Below are positions 24,651 through 32,766 of a DNA stretch of 56,804 bases, in pieces. Below the pieces are notes generated by a model. That model was not told where the DNA came from and searched no databases. It saw only the letters and a list, made by a program, of their open reading frames with translations. Position 1 is the first letter of the stretch. The number at the start of each line of letters is the position of its first letter. The stretch spans positions 1 through 56,804 of the forward strand of contig CAJGCO010000010.1 of the NCBI GenBank assembly GCA_904501925.1, written 5' to 3'. Both the position numbers and the translations under genes were made by a program. This DNA comes from an uncultured Alphaproteobacteria bacterium. GTDB lineage: Bacteria > Pseudomonadota > Alphaproteobacteria > RF32 > CAG-239.

Positions 24651-26453
24651 TTAATCATCACCAATTCTAAGCGCCTCAATAAACGCAGATTGTGGAACTT
24701 CCACTCTACCAAATTGGCGCATACGTTGTTTACCTTTCTTTTGTTTATCCAAAAGTTTCCTTTTTCTGGTTACATCACCACCATAACATTTAGCAGTAAC
24801 ATCTTTTCTCATTGCTGAAATTGTTTCTCTGGCAACAACTCTACCACCAATAGCTGCCTGAATTGGAATTTTAAACAAATGCCTTGGAATTAAATCTTTT
24901 AATCTTTCGCATATTTGTCGACCTCTAGATTCTGCCTGACTTCTATGACACAAAAATGCAAGAGCATCAACAGGTTCTTCATTAATTAAAATTTGCACTT
25001 TAACCAAATCAGAAACCTCATATCCTGTCAATTCATAATCAAAACTTGCATAACCACTTGTAATAGATTTCAATCTATCATAAAAGTCAAAAACAATCTC
25101 ATTTAATGGTATTTGATATACCACCATTGCTCTGCTTCCAACATAAGTTAATTCCTTTTGAATACCACGACGTTCAGTACACAATTTTAAAACAGAGCCC
25201 AAATAACTATCAGGAACCATAATTGTTGCTCTAACCATTGGCTCCTCAATAGAAGAAACAGTTGACAAATCTGGCATATCAGCCGGATTATGCAACATCA
25301 ATGTTTCCCCTTTTGTTAGATTTATTTTATATGCCACAGATGGAGCTGTAGTAATAATATCCAAATCAAATTCTCTACCAATTCTCTCTTGGATAATTTC
25401 CATATGCAACAACCCCAAAAATCCGCATCTAAAACCAAGTCCTAACGCAGCAGAATTTTCGTTTTGATAATCAATACTAGCATCATTTAATTTTAATTTA
25501 CCCAAAGCATCTTTCAATGCATCATATTGGCTACTATCAACTGGGAAAATAGAGCAAAACACAACAGGAATAGAAGGTTTAAAACCAGATAAAGCTTCAC
25601 TACAAGGATATTTATTATCAGTAATTGTATCACCAACGCTACAATCACCAACACTCTTAATACTAGCAGTAATAAAACCAACTTCTCCTGCTCTTAAAGC
25701 ATCAACATCTTGCATTTTTGGTGTGAATACACCTATTTTATCAACGCTATATGTTGCATTATTGCTCATCATTCTAATTATTTGTTTTTTCTTTAATTCG
25801 CCATCAACAACTCTAACAAGAATAATCACACCTAAATATGCATCATACCAACTATCAATCAACAATGCTTTTAATGGTTTAGTTACATCGCCTTGAGGAG
25901 CTGGAAGATTTTCAACAATAGCTTCCAATAAATTTTCAACCCCAAAACCAGTCTTACCAGATGTTTCAACAGCGCCACTTGCATCAATACCAATAACATC
26001 TTCAATTTGGCTTTTAACTCTTTCAACATCTGCTGAAGGTAAATCAACTTTATTTAATGCAGGAACAATTTCATGATTATTTTCTATCGCCAAATACACA
26101 TTAGCTAAGGTCTGCGCTTCTACACCCTGTGTAGCATCAACCACCAATACAGAACCCTCACAAGCAGCTAAAGAACGAGATACTTCATAAGAGAAATCCA
26201 CGTGTCCAGGAGTATCAATCAAATTAAGCAAATATTCTTCACCATTTTTTGCTTTATATTTTAATCTAACAGTCTGCGCCTTAATTGTAATACCACGTTC
26301 TTTTTCAATATCCATTGAATCAAGAACCTGTTCTGTCATCTCTCTATGCTCTAAACCACCACAAGTTTCAATAATTCTATCTGCAATGGTTGATTTACCA
26401 TGGTCAATATGCGCAATAATTGCAAAATTTCTTATTTTTTCTAAATCCTGCAT
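24651..26453 (-). CDS. lepA: Elongation factor 4
   Basis: LepA/EF4 is a ribosome-bound GTPase that helps stalled translation and ribosome assembly. The product has 600 residues (E. coli 599). The G domain shows AHIDHGKSTIADR (14-26), DTPGHVDFSYEVSR and NKVD. The C-terminal LepA domain includes GGDVTRKRKLLDKQKKGKQR. AAGGAAAG precedes the ATG. It is often cotranscribed with lepB; here no neighbour on the same strand is near. Confidence 0.97.
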   Translation of the reverse strand: MQDLEKIRNFAIIAHIDHGKSTIADRIIETCGGLEHREMTEQVLDSMDIEKERGITIKAQTVRLKYKAKNGEEYLLNLIDTPGHVDFSYEVSRSLAACEGSVLVVDATQGVEAQTLANVYLAIENNHEIVPALNKVDLPSADVERVKSQIEDVIGIDASGAVETSGKTGFGVENLLEAIVENLPAPQGDVTKPLKALLIDSWYDAYLGVIILVRVVDGELKKKQIIRMMSNNATYSVDKIGVFTPKMQDVDALRAGEVGFITASIKSVGDCSVGDTITDNKYPCSEALSGFKPSIPVVFCSIFPVDSSQYDALKDALGKLKLNDASIDYQNENSAALGLGFRCGFLGLLHMEIIQERIGREFDLDIITTAPSVAYKINLTKGETLMLHNPADMPDLSTVSSIEEPMVRATIMVPDSYLGSVLKLCTERRGIQKELTYVGSRAMVVYQIPLNEIVFDFYDRLKSITSGYASFDYELTGYEVSDLVKVQILINEEPVDALAFLCHRSQAESRGRQICERLKDLIPRHLFKIPIQAAIGGRVVARETISAMRKDVTAKCYGGDVTRKRKLLDKQKKGKQRMRQFGRVEVPQSAFIEALRIGDD

Positions 26454-26607
26454 AAAACTTTCCTTATATTTTATTTATAATCTCATACCTTAATAAAATA
26501 TATTTTTAAATCACGCAACAGATTTTATATTTTCTTATTGCATATACTAACAAAATATGATTTAATACATACATAAAATATTTTTATAAACCAATACGGA
26601 GGCTGTT

Positions 26608-27045
26608 ATGTTAAAATTTATTGATGTTGAGTTTGGCTCTAGCCGATATAAAGAGCTATTAGATTTACGATATAAAATCCTTTTACAGCCTTTAGGATTA
26701 AAGTTTTTAGATTCTTATAGAGAAGAAGAGGCTTCATATTTACATCTTGGTTGCATTGAAGGTTCAACAGACGAACTTCTTGGTGGTTTAATTCTTGCTC
26801 CTATTGACGCAAATGAAATAAGAGTAATGCAAGTTGCGGTTGATGTTGTTCACCAAGGTGAAGGTATTGGACGCAAATTAATTGAACACGCAATCAAAAC
26901 AGCTAAAGAAATTGGCTATGAAAAAATTGTAATGCACGCAATGTTATCAGTTGTTGGTTTTTATGAAAAGTTGGGTTTCAAACAAGATAGTGATATTTTT
27001 GAAGAAAAAGGTATAACCTTTATCCGTATGGTAAAAGATTTATAA
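26608..27045 (+). CDS. GNAT family N-acetyltransferase
   Basis: The product has 145 residues. The acetyl-CoA binding motif is VVHQGEGIGRKLIEHAI (about 86-102: Q/RxxGxG/A pattern), preceded by the strand IRVMQVAVD and followed by NAMLSVVGFYEKLGF-type residues (HAMLSVVGFYEKLGF). This is the single-domain Gcn5-related fold. The acyl acceptor cannot be inferred. GGAGG lies 5 nt before the ATG. Confidence 0.88.
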   Translation: MLKFIDVEFGSSRYKELLDLRYKILLQPLGLKFLDSYREEEASYLHLGCIEGSTDELLGGLILAPIDANEIRVMQVAVDVVHQGEGIGRKLIEHAIKTAKEIGYEKIVMHAMLSVVGFYEKLGFKQDSDIFEEKGITFIRMVKDL

Positions 27046-27108
27046 AAATCATCAAAACCAAAAAGAATTAGAAGTAAAATAACCCTATCAAGTTATCCCT
27101 AATAATGA

Positions 27109-27750
27109 CTATCCGAAAGGATTGCAATCATTTTTTATACACTGATAACCTGTACAACTACCACAATCCCAACCATTTTTCTCTCCTACACATATACAAC
27201 CTACAACTTCATAGTTATACCCTTCAGGACATTGCGCACCCTTTGAAACATCAATAAAATCATCCTCACCACAAGGTCTTAATTCCTCAGGCTCAGGTTC
27301 TGGTGTTGGAGTAGGAGTTGGTTCTGGCTCTGGTTCCGGAGTTGGAGTTGGTGTTGGCTCTGGGTTAGATGGTTGAGATGGCGCACTTGGAGTTCCACCA
27401 CTATTACCACCAGAACTTCCTCCACCATTTCCACTAGAGTTTCCACCTCCTCCTATAATACTTCCACTACCATTCCCCCCACCGCCCTCAGACGATGGCG
27501 CATCAATATATGAGATTATTCCACAATCAACATTATTAACTTCTGCCCTTGTCATAAAGCCAGAATATGTAAATGTAAGTTGGTTTCCCTCTGGCGCCGT
27601 TGCAGCATCTGCTTGTTCAATCGTATATACCACACAATCTCTATATTCATCAGGGTTTTCTGTTGCAGCTGGCTCATCGTCTTCAATCTGCGCCACACAA
27701 ATTAAAGGAGAAACAATCATCAAACTCAATAACCAACCAAATTTTCTCAT
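27109..27750 (-). CDS. Secreted modular protein, paralogue B of the (CA)n-leader family
   Basis: The product has 213 residues from ATG 27750; the same start is used in paralogue A. The signal peptide and first domain (to about residue 75) are nearly the same as in A. A Gly/Ser-rich linker follows, then two runs of Pro-Thr/Pro-Glu repeats (about 25 residues longer than the acidic stretch in A), then a different Cys-rich end with eight Cys (CGEDDF, CPEGYNYEVVGCICVG, CGSCTGYQC, NDCNPFG). The Cys-rich end resembles units in the giant protein at 50.5 kb. Function unknown; surface exposure is likely. Confidence 0.78.
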   Translation of the reverse strand: MRKFGWLLSLMIVSPLICVAQIEDDEPAATENPDEYRDCVVYTIEQADAATAPEGNQLTFTYSGFMTRAEVNNVDCGIISYIDAPSSEGGGGNGSGSIIGGGGNSSGNGGGSSGGNSGGTPSAPSQPSNPEPTPTPTPEPEPEPTPTPTPEPEPEELRPCGEDDFIDVSKGAQCPEGYNYEVVGCICVGEKNGWDCGSCTGYQCIKNDCNPFG

Positions 27751-27785
27751 CTCCAATCCCCCTTTTATTATACATTTATTGCATA

Positions 27786-27810
27786 CGATAGAGTTGGGAC
27801 AACTCTATCG
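27786..27810. repeat. Hairpin unique to copy B leader
   Basis: A perfect 11-bp inverted repeat (CGATAGAGTTG, loop GGA, CAACTCTATCG) lies about 36 bp before the start codon of paralogue B. Copy A has only the right-hand arm sequence, so the left arm is an addition in B. Confidence 0.8.
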
Positions 27811-27910
27811 CCAATAAAAACTTTTTTACGACATAAAAAATTAGACCATGAACAAACGCTCATAGCCTCTCTAAAACTAACCTTAAAAATTTTCTCAGCA
27901 ACGCTTATAG

Positions 27911-27934
27911 GTGTGTGTGTGTGTGTGTGTGTGT
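27911..27934. repeat. (GT)12 microsatellite; (CA)12 on the coding strand
   Basis: 24 bp of pure dinucleotide repeat at the same place as the 16-unit tract of copy A. The difference of four units (8 bp) changes the downstream reading frame. Confidence 0.95.
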
Positions 27935-28026
27935 AGATTTCCGGCATTTCTACAACTTAAAACCTCTTTTTTATTTCCACCACACATCATCATAACCATA
28001 TACCTTTATCTTAAAAAACTAAAAAC

Positions 28027-28055
28027 ATAGTAACATAATTCCACCCCATTTGCAA
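28027..28055 (-). promoter_or_regulatory. Promoter of the (CA)n cassette, copy B
   Basis: TTGCAA and TACTAT are separated by 17 bp on the reverse strand, matching copy A. Confidence 0.65.
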
Positions 28056-28094
28056 TATTTTTTTACCTAATAAAAAGAAAAAAATAAAAAAACT

Positions 28095-28205
28095 AACGCA
28101 ACTGCGTTTCCACGGGTGGGATAAAGTATTTATCACATCCCCAAAAAAGACAGAACAACGAAGTTGTTGCCACGGGTGGGATAAAGTATTTTAGCACATC
28201 CCCCA
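28095..28205. repeat. Two 60-bp-spaced structured repeats
   Basis: Each unit has a small hairpin followed by a nearly identical block (CCACGGGTGGGATAAAGTAT, 28110 and 28170) and CACATCCCC. The hairpins differ but keep pairing: AACGCA/TGCGTT in unit 1 (28095-28108) and AACAAC/GTTGTT in unit 2 (28154-28168). The block itself contains CCAC-GG-GTGG and GGGAT/ATCCC pairings. The spacing is exactly 60 bp. This 630-bp interval (27751-28379) holds no gene, only copy B's leader, these repeats and the greA leader. Confidence 0.75.
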
Positions 28206-28277
28206 CATATCCAAAAATTTTACTTGATTTTTAATTTTCAGCCATTATAGTACTCCATTAGAAAGAATTAAACAATG

Positions 28278-28356
28278 TTGACTGCACCACGAAAGACGCA
28301 GTCAAATTTTTTCAAACCTTTTTTAAATTAACAATGTAACTGCAATTTATGCAGTT
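28278..28356 (+). promoter_or_regulatory. greA leader with attenuator-like hairpins
   Basis: TTGACTGC (28278-28285) pairs with GCAGTCAA (28298-28305) and is followed by a T run, the form of an intrinsic terminator upstream of the gene. A second hairpin, AACTGC/GCAGTT (28338-28356), follows. The ACTGC of the first could pair with the GCAGT of the second instead, so the two folds can exclude each other. In E. coli the greA leader also ends transcripts early (GraL). Confidence 0.6.
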
Positions 28357-28379
28357 ATCTTCATTTTAGGAGAAGTAAA

Positions 28380-28853
28380 ATGGATAAATTTCCACTAACC
28401 AAAAAAGGATTTTTAAGGTTGGAACAAGAACTAAAAGACCTAAAAGGTATTGAACGTCCAAATATTATTGCTGCTATTGCAGAAGCTCGTTCACATGGTG
28501 ATTTATCAGAAAATGCTGAATATTCTGCTGCAAAAGAAAAGCAAAGTTTTATTGAAGGTCGCATTCAAGAATTAGAAGCTGTTGTTAGTCGTGCACAAAT
28601 TATTGACCCAACAGAAGTAAAAAGCAATGTTATTCGCTTTGGCGCAACCGTTAGCGTTGTTGACGTGGATTCTGATGTTGAAAATTCATACCAAATTGTT
28701 GGTGATTATGAAGCAGATATCAACGAAAATAAAATTTCTCTCTCTTCCCCACTTGCCAAAGCCCTTATCGGCAAAGAAGTCGGAGATGAAATAGAATACG
28801 TTGCTCCTGGTGGCAAAAAAACTTTTGAAGTTTTAGAAGTTGCATACATCTAA
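28380..28853 (+). CDS. greA: Transcription elongation factor GreA
   Basis: GreA inserts its coiled coil into paused RNA polymerase to trigger cleavage of backtracked RNA. The product has 157 residues (E. coli 158). The coiled coil reaches its tip at GDLSENAEYSAAKE (about 41-54) with the acidic residues needed for cleavage. The C-terminal FKBP-like domain ends GKKTFEVLEV. AGGAG lies 7 nt before the ATG. Confidence 0.97.
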   Translation: MDKFPLTKKGFLRLEQELKDLKGIERPNIIAAIAEARSHGDLSENAEYSAAKEKQSFIEGRIQELEAVVSRAQIIDPTEVKSNVIRFGATVSVVDVDSDVENSYQIVGDYEADINENKISLSSPLAKALIGKEVGDEIEYVAPGGKKTFEVLEVAYI

Positions 28854-28889
28854 TGTATAGCTAAAAATTTATACATTACACAATATATT

Positions 28890-28917
28890 AAAGGTTAGAT
28901 TTTTTCTAACCTTTTTT
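28890..28917 (+). terminator. greA terminator
   Basis: AAAGGTTAGA, a 5-nt loop, TCTAACCTTT and a long T run. Confidence 0.85.
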
Positions 28918-28933
28918 TATTTTGGAGAATAAG

Positions 28934-29209
28934 ATGAAAAAAACATATGCTGATAATTCCTGTAAATACGATTATTATAACAAATGCGATTGCGCAGAAG
29001 ATGATAGATGTGGCTGTGATTATCCCAACAATATGCCACATAATTTTTCACCAGATTGTTTTAATAAAAAAAGCACTCCATCAAAACGCAAAAAAGATAA
29101 TTGTTGTAAAGACGAAGAAATTCATATTTACCCACAATATCGTAATGATTTAGAAATTAATATACCACTTCATAACGAGCTACAAAATCCTAATCATCCA
29201 CCCCAATAA
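28934..29209 (+). CDS. Small Cys-rich hypothetical protein
   Basis: The product has 91 residues from ATG 28934, with GGAG 6 nt upstream; the frame is open four codons further to a TTG. The first half has six Cys in short spacing (SCKYDY, KCDCAED, RCGCDY) among Asp and Tyr; two more (NCC) follow a Lys-rich patch. It could bind metal. There is no signal peptide. It probably shares a transcript with the META lipoprotein gene 65 bp downstream. Confidence 0.65.
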   Translation: MKKTYADNSCKYDYYNKCDCAEDDRCGCDYPNNMPHNFSPDCFNKKSTPSKRKKDNCCKDEEIHIYPQYRNDLEINIPLHNELQNPNHPPQ

Positions 29210-29274
29210 TGAAAAATTCTTGCAAACAAACATCTTTTAGATTATACCATAAACAAAATTTAAGGAGTAATTAC

Positions 29275-29640
29275 ATGAAAAAAGTATACTGTTTATGGTT
29301 CGTTGTTTTTTCTTTACTAGGTTGTTCAAACCAAACAACACCTAATATAAAAGGCAAAACCTTTATCCAAAACAATAGCAATTATACCATATCTTTCGAT
29401 GCCAAAGAAAATAAATTTTATGGCAAAGCTCTAAATAACTATTTCGGTACTTATAAATTAGAAAAAAATCAATTAACATTAGAATTAACAGGTTCAAGCA
29501 TGATGATGGGCTCTCCTCAAGATATGAAAAATGAAACTATTTATTTTGAAAATCTATCAAAAATAAACTCTTATATTCTAAACAATAAAACACTAACCTT
29601 AAAAGGTAATCATATTGAACTAATTTATAAAGAAAACTAA
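29275..29640 (+). CDS. META-domain lipoprotein (HslJ-like)
   Basis: The product has 121 residues. The signal peptide ends in a lipobox (FSLLGCSN, Cys at about residue 16), so it should be a lipoprotein. The mature part matches the META/HslJ domain: FYGKALNNYFGTYKL, then SSMMMGSPQDMKNE (compare the usual MMAC/MMGP-x-M-x-x-E) and INSYILNNKTLTLKG. HslJ in E. coli is linked to heat shock and novobiocin resistance. AAGGAG precedes ATG 29275; the frame is open further upstream without support. Confidence 0.82.
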   Translation: MKKVYCLWFVVFSLLGCSNQTTPNIKGKTFIQNNSNYTISFDAKENKFYGKALNNYFGTYKLEKNQLTLELTGSSMMMGSPQDMKNETIYFENLSKINSYILNNKTLTLKGNHIELIYKEN

Positions 29641-29686
29641 TAAAAACCACACTTAAATTATAACAAAACACATATTCATTTTCTTT

Positions 29687-29713
29687 AGGGCTTAATTATA
29701 AAAATTAAGCCCT
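29687..29713. terminator. Inverted repeat, terminator-like
   Basis: AGGGCTTAATT and AATTAAGCCCT form a perfect 11-bp stem with a 5-nt loop; the following bases are T-rich but interrupted. Confidence 0.7.
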
Positions 29714-29775
29714 TTAATCTTTTTATTTACCCCAATTCTCCCCAAAAAAATTAAACAATCTCATTAAAAAAAAGC

Positions 29776-29803
29776 TTGCAATTAAAAAAATCACTCCTAT
29801 ACT
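29776..29803 (+). promoter_or_regulatory. Promoter of the 29855 gene
   Basis: TTGCAA and TATACT are separated by 16 bp. The leader of about 45 nt has no ribosome site. Confidence 0.55.
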
Positions 29804-29854
29804 CTGTTCTCTTTTAAAATTATTGTATTCAATTAGTATAAAACACCAATTACT

Positions 29855-30160
29855 ATGTACATGACATTAGAAGAGTTGAAAGAATTCATCAACTCTGAAT
29901 TGGAAACCCCCTCAAATCCGAGGCTGGTTACTTGTCGCAACCGATACGACAAAAAACAAATTAGAGTCTTCATCAAACTTCCAACAGACATTACCTACGA
30001 ACGTCCATGGAGAGGTAAAAAGGAAAAATTTGAAGCCGGAGACTTTTTGAGCACTGATACAAACGATATCTACTGTATTAGAGCTGAAACCTTCAAAAAG
30101 TGTTTTGCAATCAAACGAAAGAAAAAAAGCACTAACTCTATTCAAGCTGGAACCCGATAA
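29855..30160 (+). CDS. Small basic hypothetical protein (SD-less single-gene unit)
   Basis: The product has 101 residues (or 99 from the second ATG at 29861). It is basic, has three Cys, has no signal peptide and ends in a Lys/Arg-rich tail. Codon use is richer in G+C than the flanking lipoprotein and signal-peptide genes. No Shine-Dalgarno sequence precedes it, and the terminator stem overlaps the stop codon, as in the 5034 unit. Size and charge would allow nucleic acid binding, but no motif supports it. Confidence 0.6.
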   Translation: MYMTLEELKEFINSELETPSNPRLVTCRNRYDKKQIRVFIKLPTDITYERPWRGKKEKFEAGDFLSTDTNDIYCIRAETFKKCFAIKRKKKSTNSIQAGTR

Positions 30161-30178
30161 AGGTTTCAGCTTTTTTTG
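30144..30178 (+). terminator. Intrinsic terminator overlapping a stop codon
   Basis: AAGCTGGAACC and GGTTTCAGCTT pair around a loop that contains the stop codon, followed by a T run. Confidence 0.85.
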
Positions 30179-30332
30179 TACAAAAACATATATATCACAA
30201 CAAAACAATAATTTAGAATTGTTACAGATATATTAAGTTTTCTTGAGTTTTGTCTATTTTTATTGATTTTTCCACAAAAATATGATACATGTTTAAATAT
30301 AGAAAAAATATATTATTAAACGGAGTATCAAA

Positions 30333-30698
30333 ATGAAAAAAGCACTTATTATTATATTATGTTCTTTTTTTATTGCAAACACCAGTATTGCAAAAACTCA
30401 AAATTGGTGTGGAACTTACGTTGAAATAAAAAATAATGGATACTTAAAGATTTTACCTTCAGATATAACCAACGATAAAAATAATTGTAATCCCATAAAA
30501 TATAAACAAAACATCAAAGACCCTCGTATTATAAACATTTTACTTGAATTTAATAACAACACTTCCACTATAAATAATTGGAAAAAATTCAATGGTCATA
30601 TCATTGAAATAAAAGGAAAGTTAAAATATGGATTTTCTCACAATATGAAATATGGAATTTTCCATGAAGTGAAATTTATAAGAGATTACGGCTTGTAA
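30333..30698 (+). CDS. Small exported hypothetical protein
   Basis: The product has 121 residues with a signal peptide (MKKALIIILC...SIAK, about 1-20). The mature part is Asn/Lys/Ile-rich and beta-prone, with two Cys (NWCGTY, NNCNPI). A good GGAG lies upstream, and base use matches the core genes, unlike the SD-less unit before it. No family recognised. Confidence 0.68.
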   Translation: MKKALIIILCSFFIANTSIAKTQNWCGTYVEIKNNGYLKILPSDITNDKNNCNPIKYKQNIKDPRIINILLEFNNNTSTINNWKKFNGHIIEIKGKLKYGFSHNMKYGIFHEVKFIRDYGL

Positions 30699-30811
30699 TT
30701 TAATAAAATTAGAAAATATGTGAAAATTATACCTAAAAAACTTGCATTAGCCCAATAAACTTCCTAAATAAACAAAAGATTAGGAATAAATACATATTAA
30801 CGGTAAAAAAA

Positions 30812-31936
30812 ATGGCTACAAATACTGACTATTACGAAACATTAGGCGTAAATAAAAACTCAACTCCAGATGAGATAAAAAAATCATATCGCAAACTTGC
30901 TATGCAATATCATCCAGATAGAAACCCTGATAATAAAGAGGCTGAGACTAAATTTAAAGAAATAAATGAAGCCTATGAAGTATTAAAAGACGAACAAAAA
31001 CGTGCCGCATACGATCGCTATGGTCACCAAGCTTTTACCAGTGGTATGGGAGGCGCAGGTGCTGGAGCAAATCCTTTCAATGGATTTGACTTTACTGGCG
31101 CTGGTTTTGCCGATGTTTTTTCTGACATTTTTAGCGAATTTACAGGCCAAGGAAGAACAAGATCACGCTCCTACGCAACCAGAGGAGAAGATATACGCTA
31201 CGATTTAGTACTAAGCTTAGAAGAAGCATTTACCGGTGTAGAAAAAGAAATAACAATAAACACTTCTAAAAAATGTGAATCATGCAACGGCCATGGTACT
31301 GCAGATGGAAAAGAGCCTCAAACTTGTCCTACATGTAATGGAAGTGGTAAAATACGTACTCAACAAGGTGGATTTTTTGTATTTGAAACAACTTGTCCTC
31401 AATGTAGAGGTGCTGGTCGTATTGTTATTGAAAAATGTAAAAAATGCCGTGGAACTGGTAAAGAACGAATTGAAAAATCTCTTAAAATTAAAATCCCTGC
31501 AGGTATTGAACATGGTACACGTATGCGTGTTTCAAAAGAAGGCGAAATTGGTAAAAACGGTGGACCAAATGGTGACTTATATGTATTTATTAGCATCAAA
31601 GAACACGAAACATACGAACGTGATGGCGCTGATTTATATATAAAAACTCCAATATCAATGGTAAAAGCAGCTCTTGGTGGCGAATTTAATATTACAGGCA
31701 TCGATGGACAAAAGATTACCGTAGAAATCAAACCTGGAACTCAACCAAATGATAAAATTCGCCTTAAAAACAAAGGTATGCGTTATATGAATTCTGATAG
31801 GCGTGGCGACTTATTTGTTTTATTTGATGTTGTTATTCCACAAAAACTAACACCAGAACAAAAAGAATGTTTAAAACGATTTGAGGAAAACACTCCCGAA
31901 GAAGAAAAATCATTTTGGGAAAAACTCTTCTCCTAA
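30812..31936 (+). CDS. dnaJ: Chaperone protein DnaJ
   Basis: DnaJ delivers unfolded proteins to DnaK and stimulates its ATPase. The product has 374 residues with all type I parts: J domain with HPD at 34-36, a Gly/Phe region (about 75-115), four zinc motifs CESCNGHG, CPTCNGSG, CPQCRGAG and CKKCRGTG, and the C-terminal substrate domain. dnaK and grpE are not in the window. The Shine-Dalgarno sequence is weak (ACGGTA). Confidence 0.97.
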   Translation: MATNTDYYETLGVNKNSTPDEIKKSYRKLAMQYHPDRNPDNKEAETKFKEINEAYEVLKDEQKRAAYDRYGHQAFTSGMGGAGAGANPFNGFDFTGAGFADVFSDIFSEFTGQGRTRSRSYATRGEDIRYDLVLSLEEAFTGVEKEITINTSKKCESCNGHGTADGKEPQTCPTCNGSGKIRTQQGGFFVFETTCPQCRGAGRIVIEKCKKCRGTGKERIEKSLKIKIPAGIEHGTRMRVSKEGEIGKNGGPNGDLYVFISIKEHETYERDGADLYIKTPISMVKAALGGEFNITGIDGQKITVEIKPGTQPNDKIRLKNKGMRYMNSDRRGDLFVLFDVVIPQKLTPEQKECLKRFEENTPEEEKSFWEKLFS

Positions 31937-31996
31937 TTGACTGCGTTTATTTTATTTGCTAAAGTTAAAACCTATAAAACTAATTAAGCTAAAGCA

Positions 31997-32743
31997 ATGA
32001 TAATAAAAGACCAAGGATACATCTTAAAAGCAATTAAATATGGTGAAAAATCCCTAATTGTTACCATATTAAGCCAGAGCAAAGGCAAAATAACCGGCTT
32101 TGTATCCGATGGATTGAGCAAAAAAAATCGAGGCATATTTGAAATAGGAAACAAAGTATTTTTTGAAAGCTCCTCAAGGCTTGAAGAAAACATGCGTCGC
32201 ATTTTTAGAGTTGAGCTAATAGAACCTAATGCTGTAATGATGTTATCTGACGTTAATCGCTTAAAACTAATGACATCCCTTGTCCCAATGATGATAAGAT
32301 TACTCAATGAAAACGAAGACATTCCTTTATTATATGAAATTGCTCAACATTTCTTTACATCAAAAAACATAAAAGAAATGCTAACAAACTATGCCTTTTT
32401 TGAATTTCATATATTAGAATACTTAGGACTTGGTCTATCATTAGATTCTTGTGCTGTAACAGGGCAAACTAGTGGCCTTGCCTACGTATCCCCAAAAACT
32501 GGTAAAGCCGTAACCAAAGAAGTCGGAGCCCCTTATCATGATTTATTATTTGAATATCCTCAATTTGTTGTGGATAAAAACCACTCTCCGTCTTATGTAG
32601 AAATATTTAATGTGTTAAGAATGACTGAGTTTTTCTTAAAAACAAACTTTTTTAAGTTTCATAATATCCCAATACCAGAGAGCAGGTCTTATATAACCAA
32701 ACTTTTTGATGAGATATTCTCCCAAGAAAAACAGAGCGCTTAA
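31997..32743 (+). CDS. recO: DNA repair protein RecO
   Basis: RecO with RecR loads RecA on SSB-coated gaps. The product has 248 residues. The N-terminal OB fold is clear (IIKDQGYILKAIKYGEKSLI, then SKGKITGFVSDGLSK), and the helical C-terminal domain includes FEFHILEYLGLGL. The usual zinc-binding cysteine cluster is reduced to one Cys in DSCAVTG. It is followed by parC after 23 bp. Confidence 0.9.
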   Translation: MIIKDQGYILKAIKYGEKSLIVTILSQSKGKITGFVSDGLSKKNRGIFEIGNKVFFESSSRLEENMRRIFRVELIEPNAVMMLSDVNRLKLMTSLVPMMIRLLNENEDIPLLYEIAQHFFTSKNIKEMLTNYAFFEFHILEYLGLGLSLDSCAVTGQTSGLAYVSPKTGKAVTKEVGAPYHDLLFEYPQFVVDKNHSPSYVEIFNVLRMTEFFLKTNFFKFHNIPIPESRSYITKLFDEIFSQEKQSA

Positions 32744-32766
32744 ACTGCCACAAAACAGAGGTTGCA

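Larger units (their letters stand above)
27751..28060 (-). repeat. Shared upstream block of the (CA)n cassette, copy B
   Basis: It matches 10240-10536 with scattered changes, including the promoter, leader start, (CA)n tract and second ATG. Here the leader frame from its first ATG ends four codons after the tract (TYKRC, stop). The frame that continues past the tract starts at an ATG reading MPEIY and ends about 20 nt before the signal-peptide ATG, which would allow coupled reinitiation. Confidence 0.8.

Noticed and set aside
28095..28205. CRISPR array
   Set aside because: Only two units at a 60-bp period, the repeat is not flanked by spacers of constant length, and no cas gene is present.
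31997..32743. recO as a pseudogene because of the missing zinc cysteines
   Set aside because: The frame is full length with both domains; loss of the zinc cluster is known among RecO proteins.
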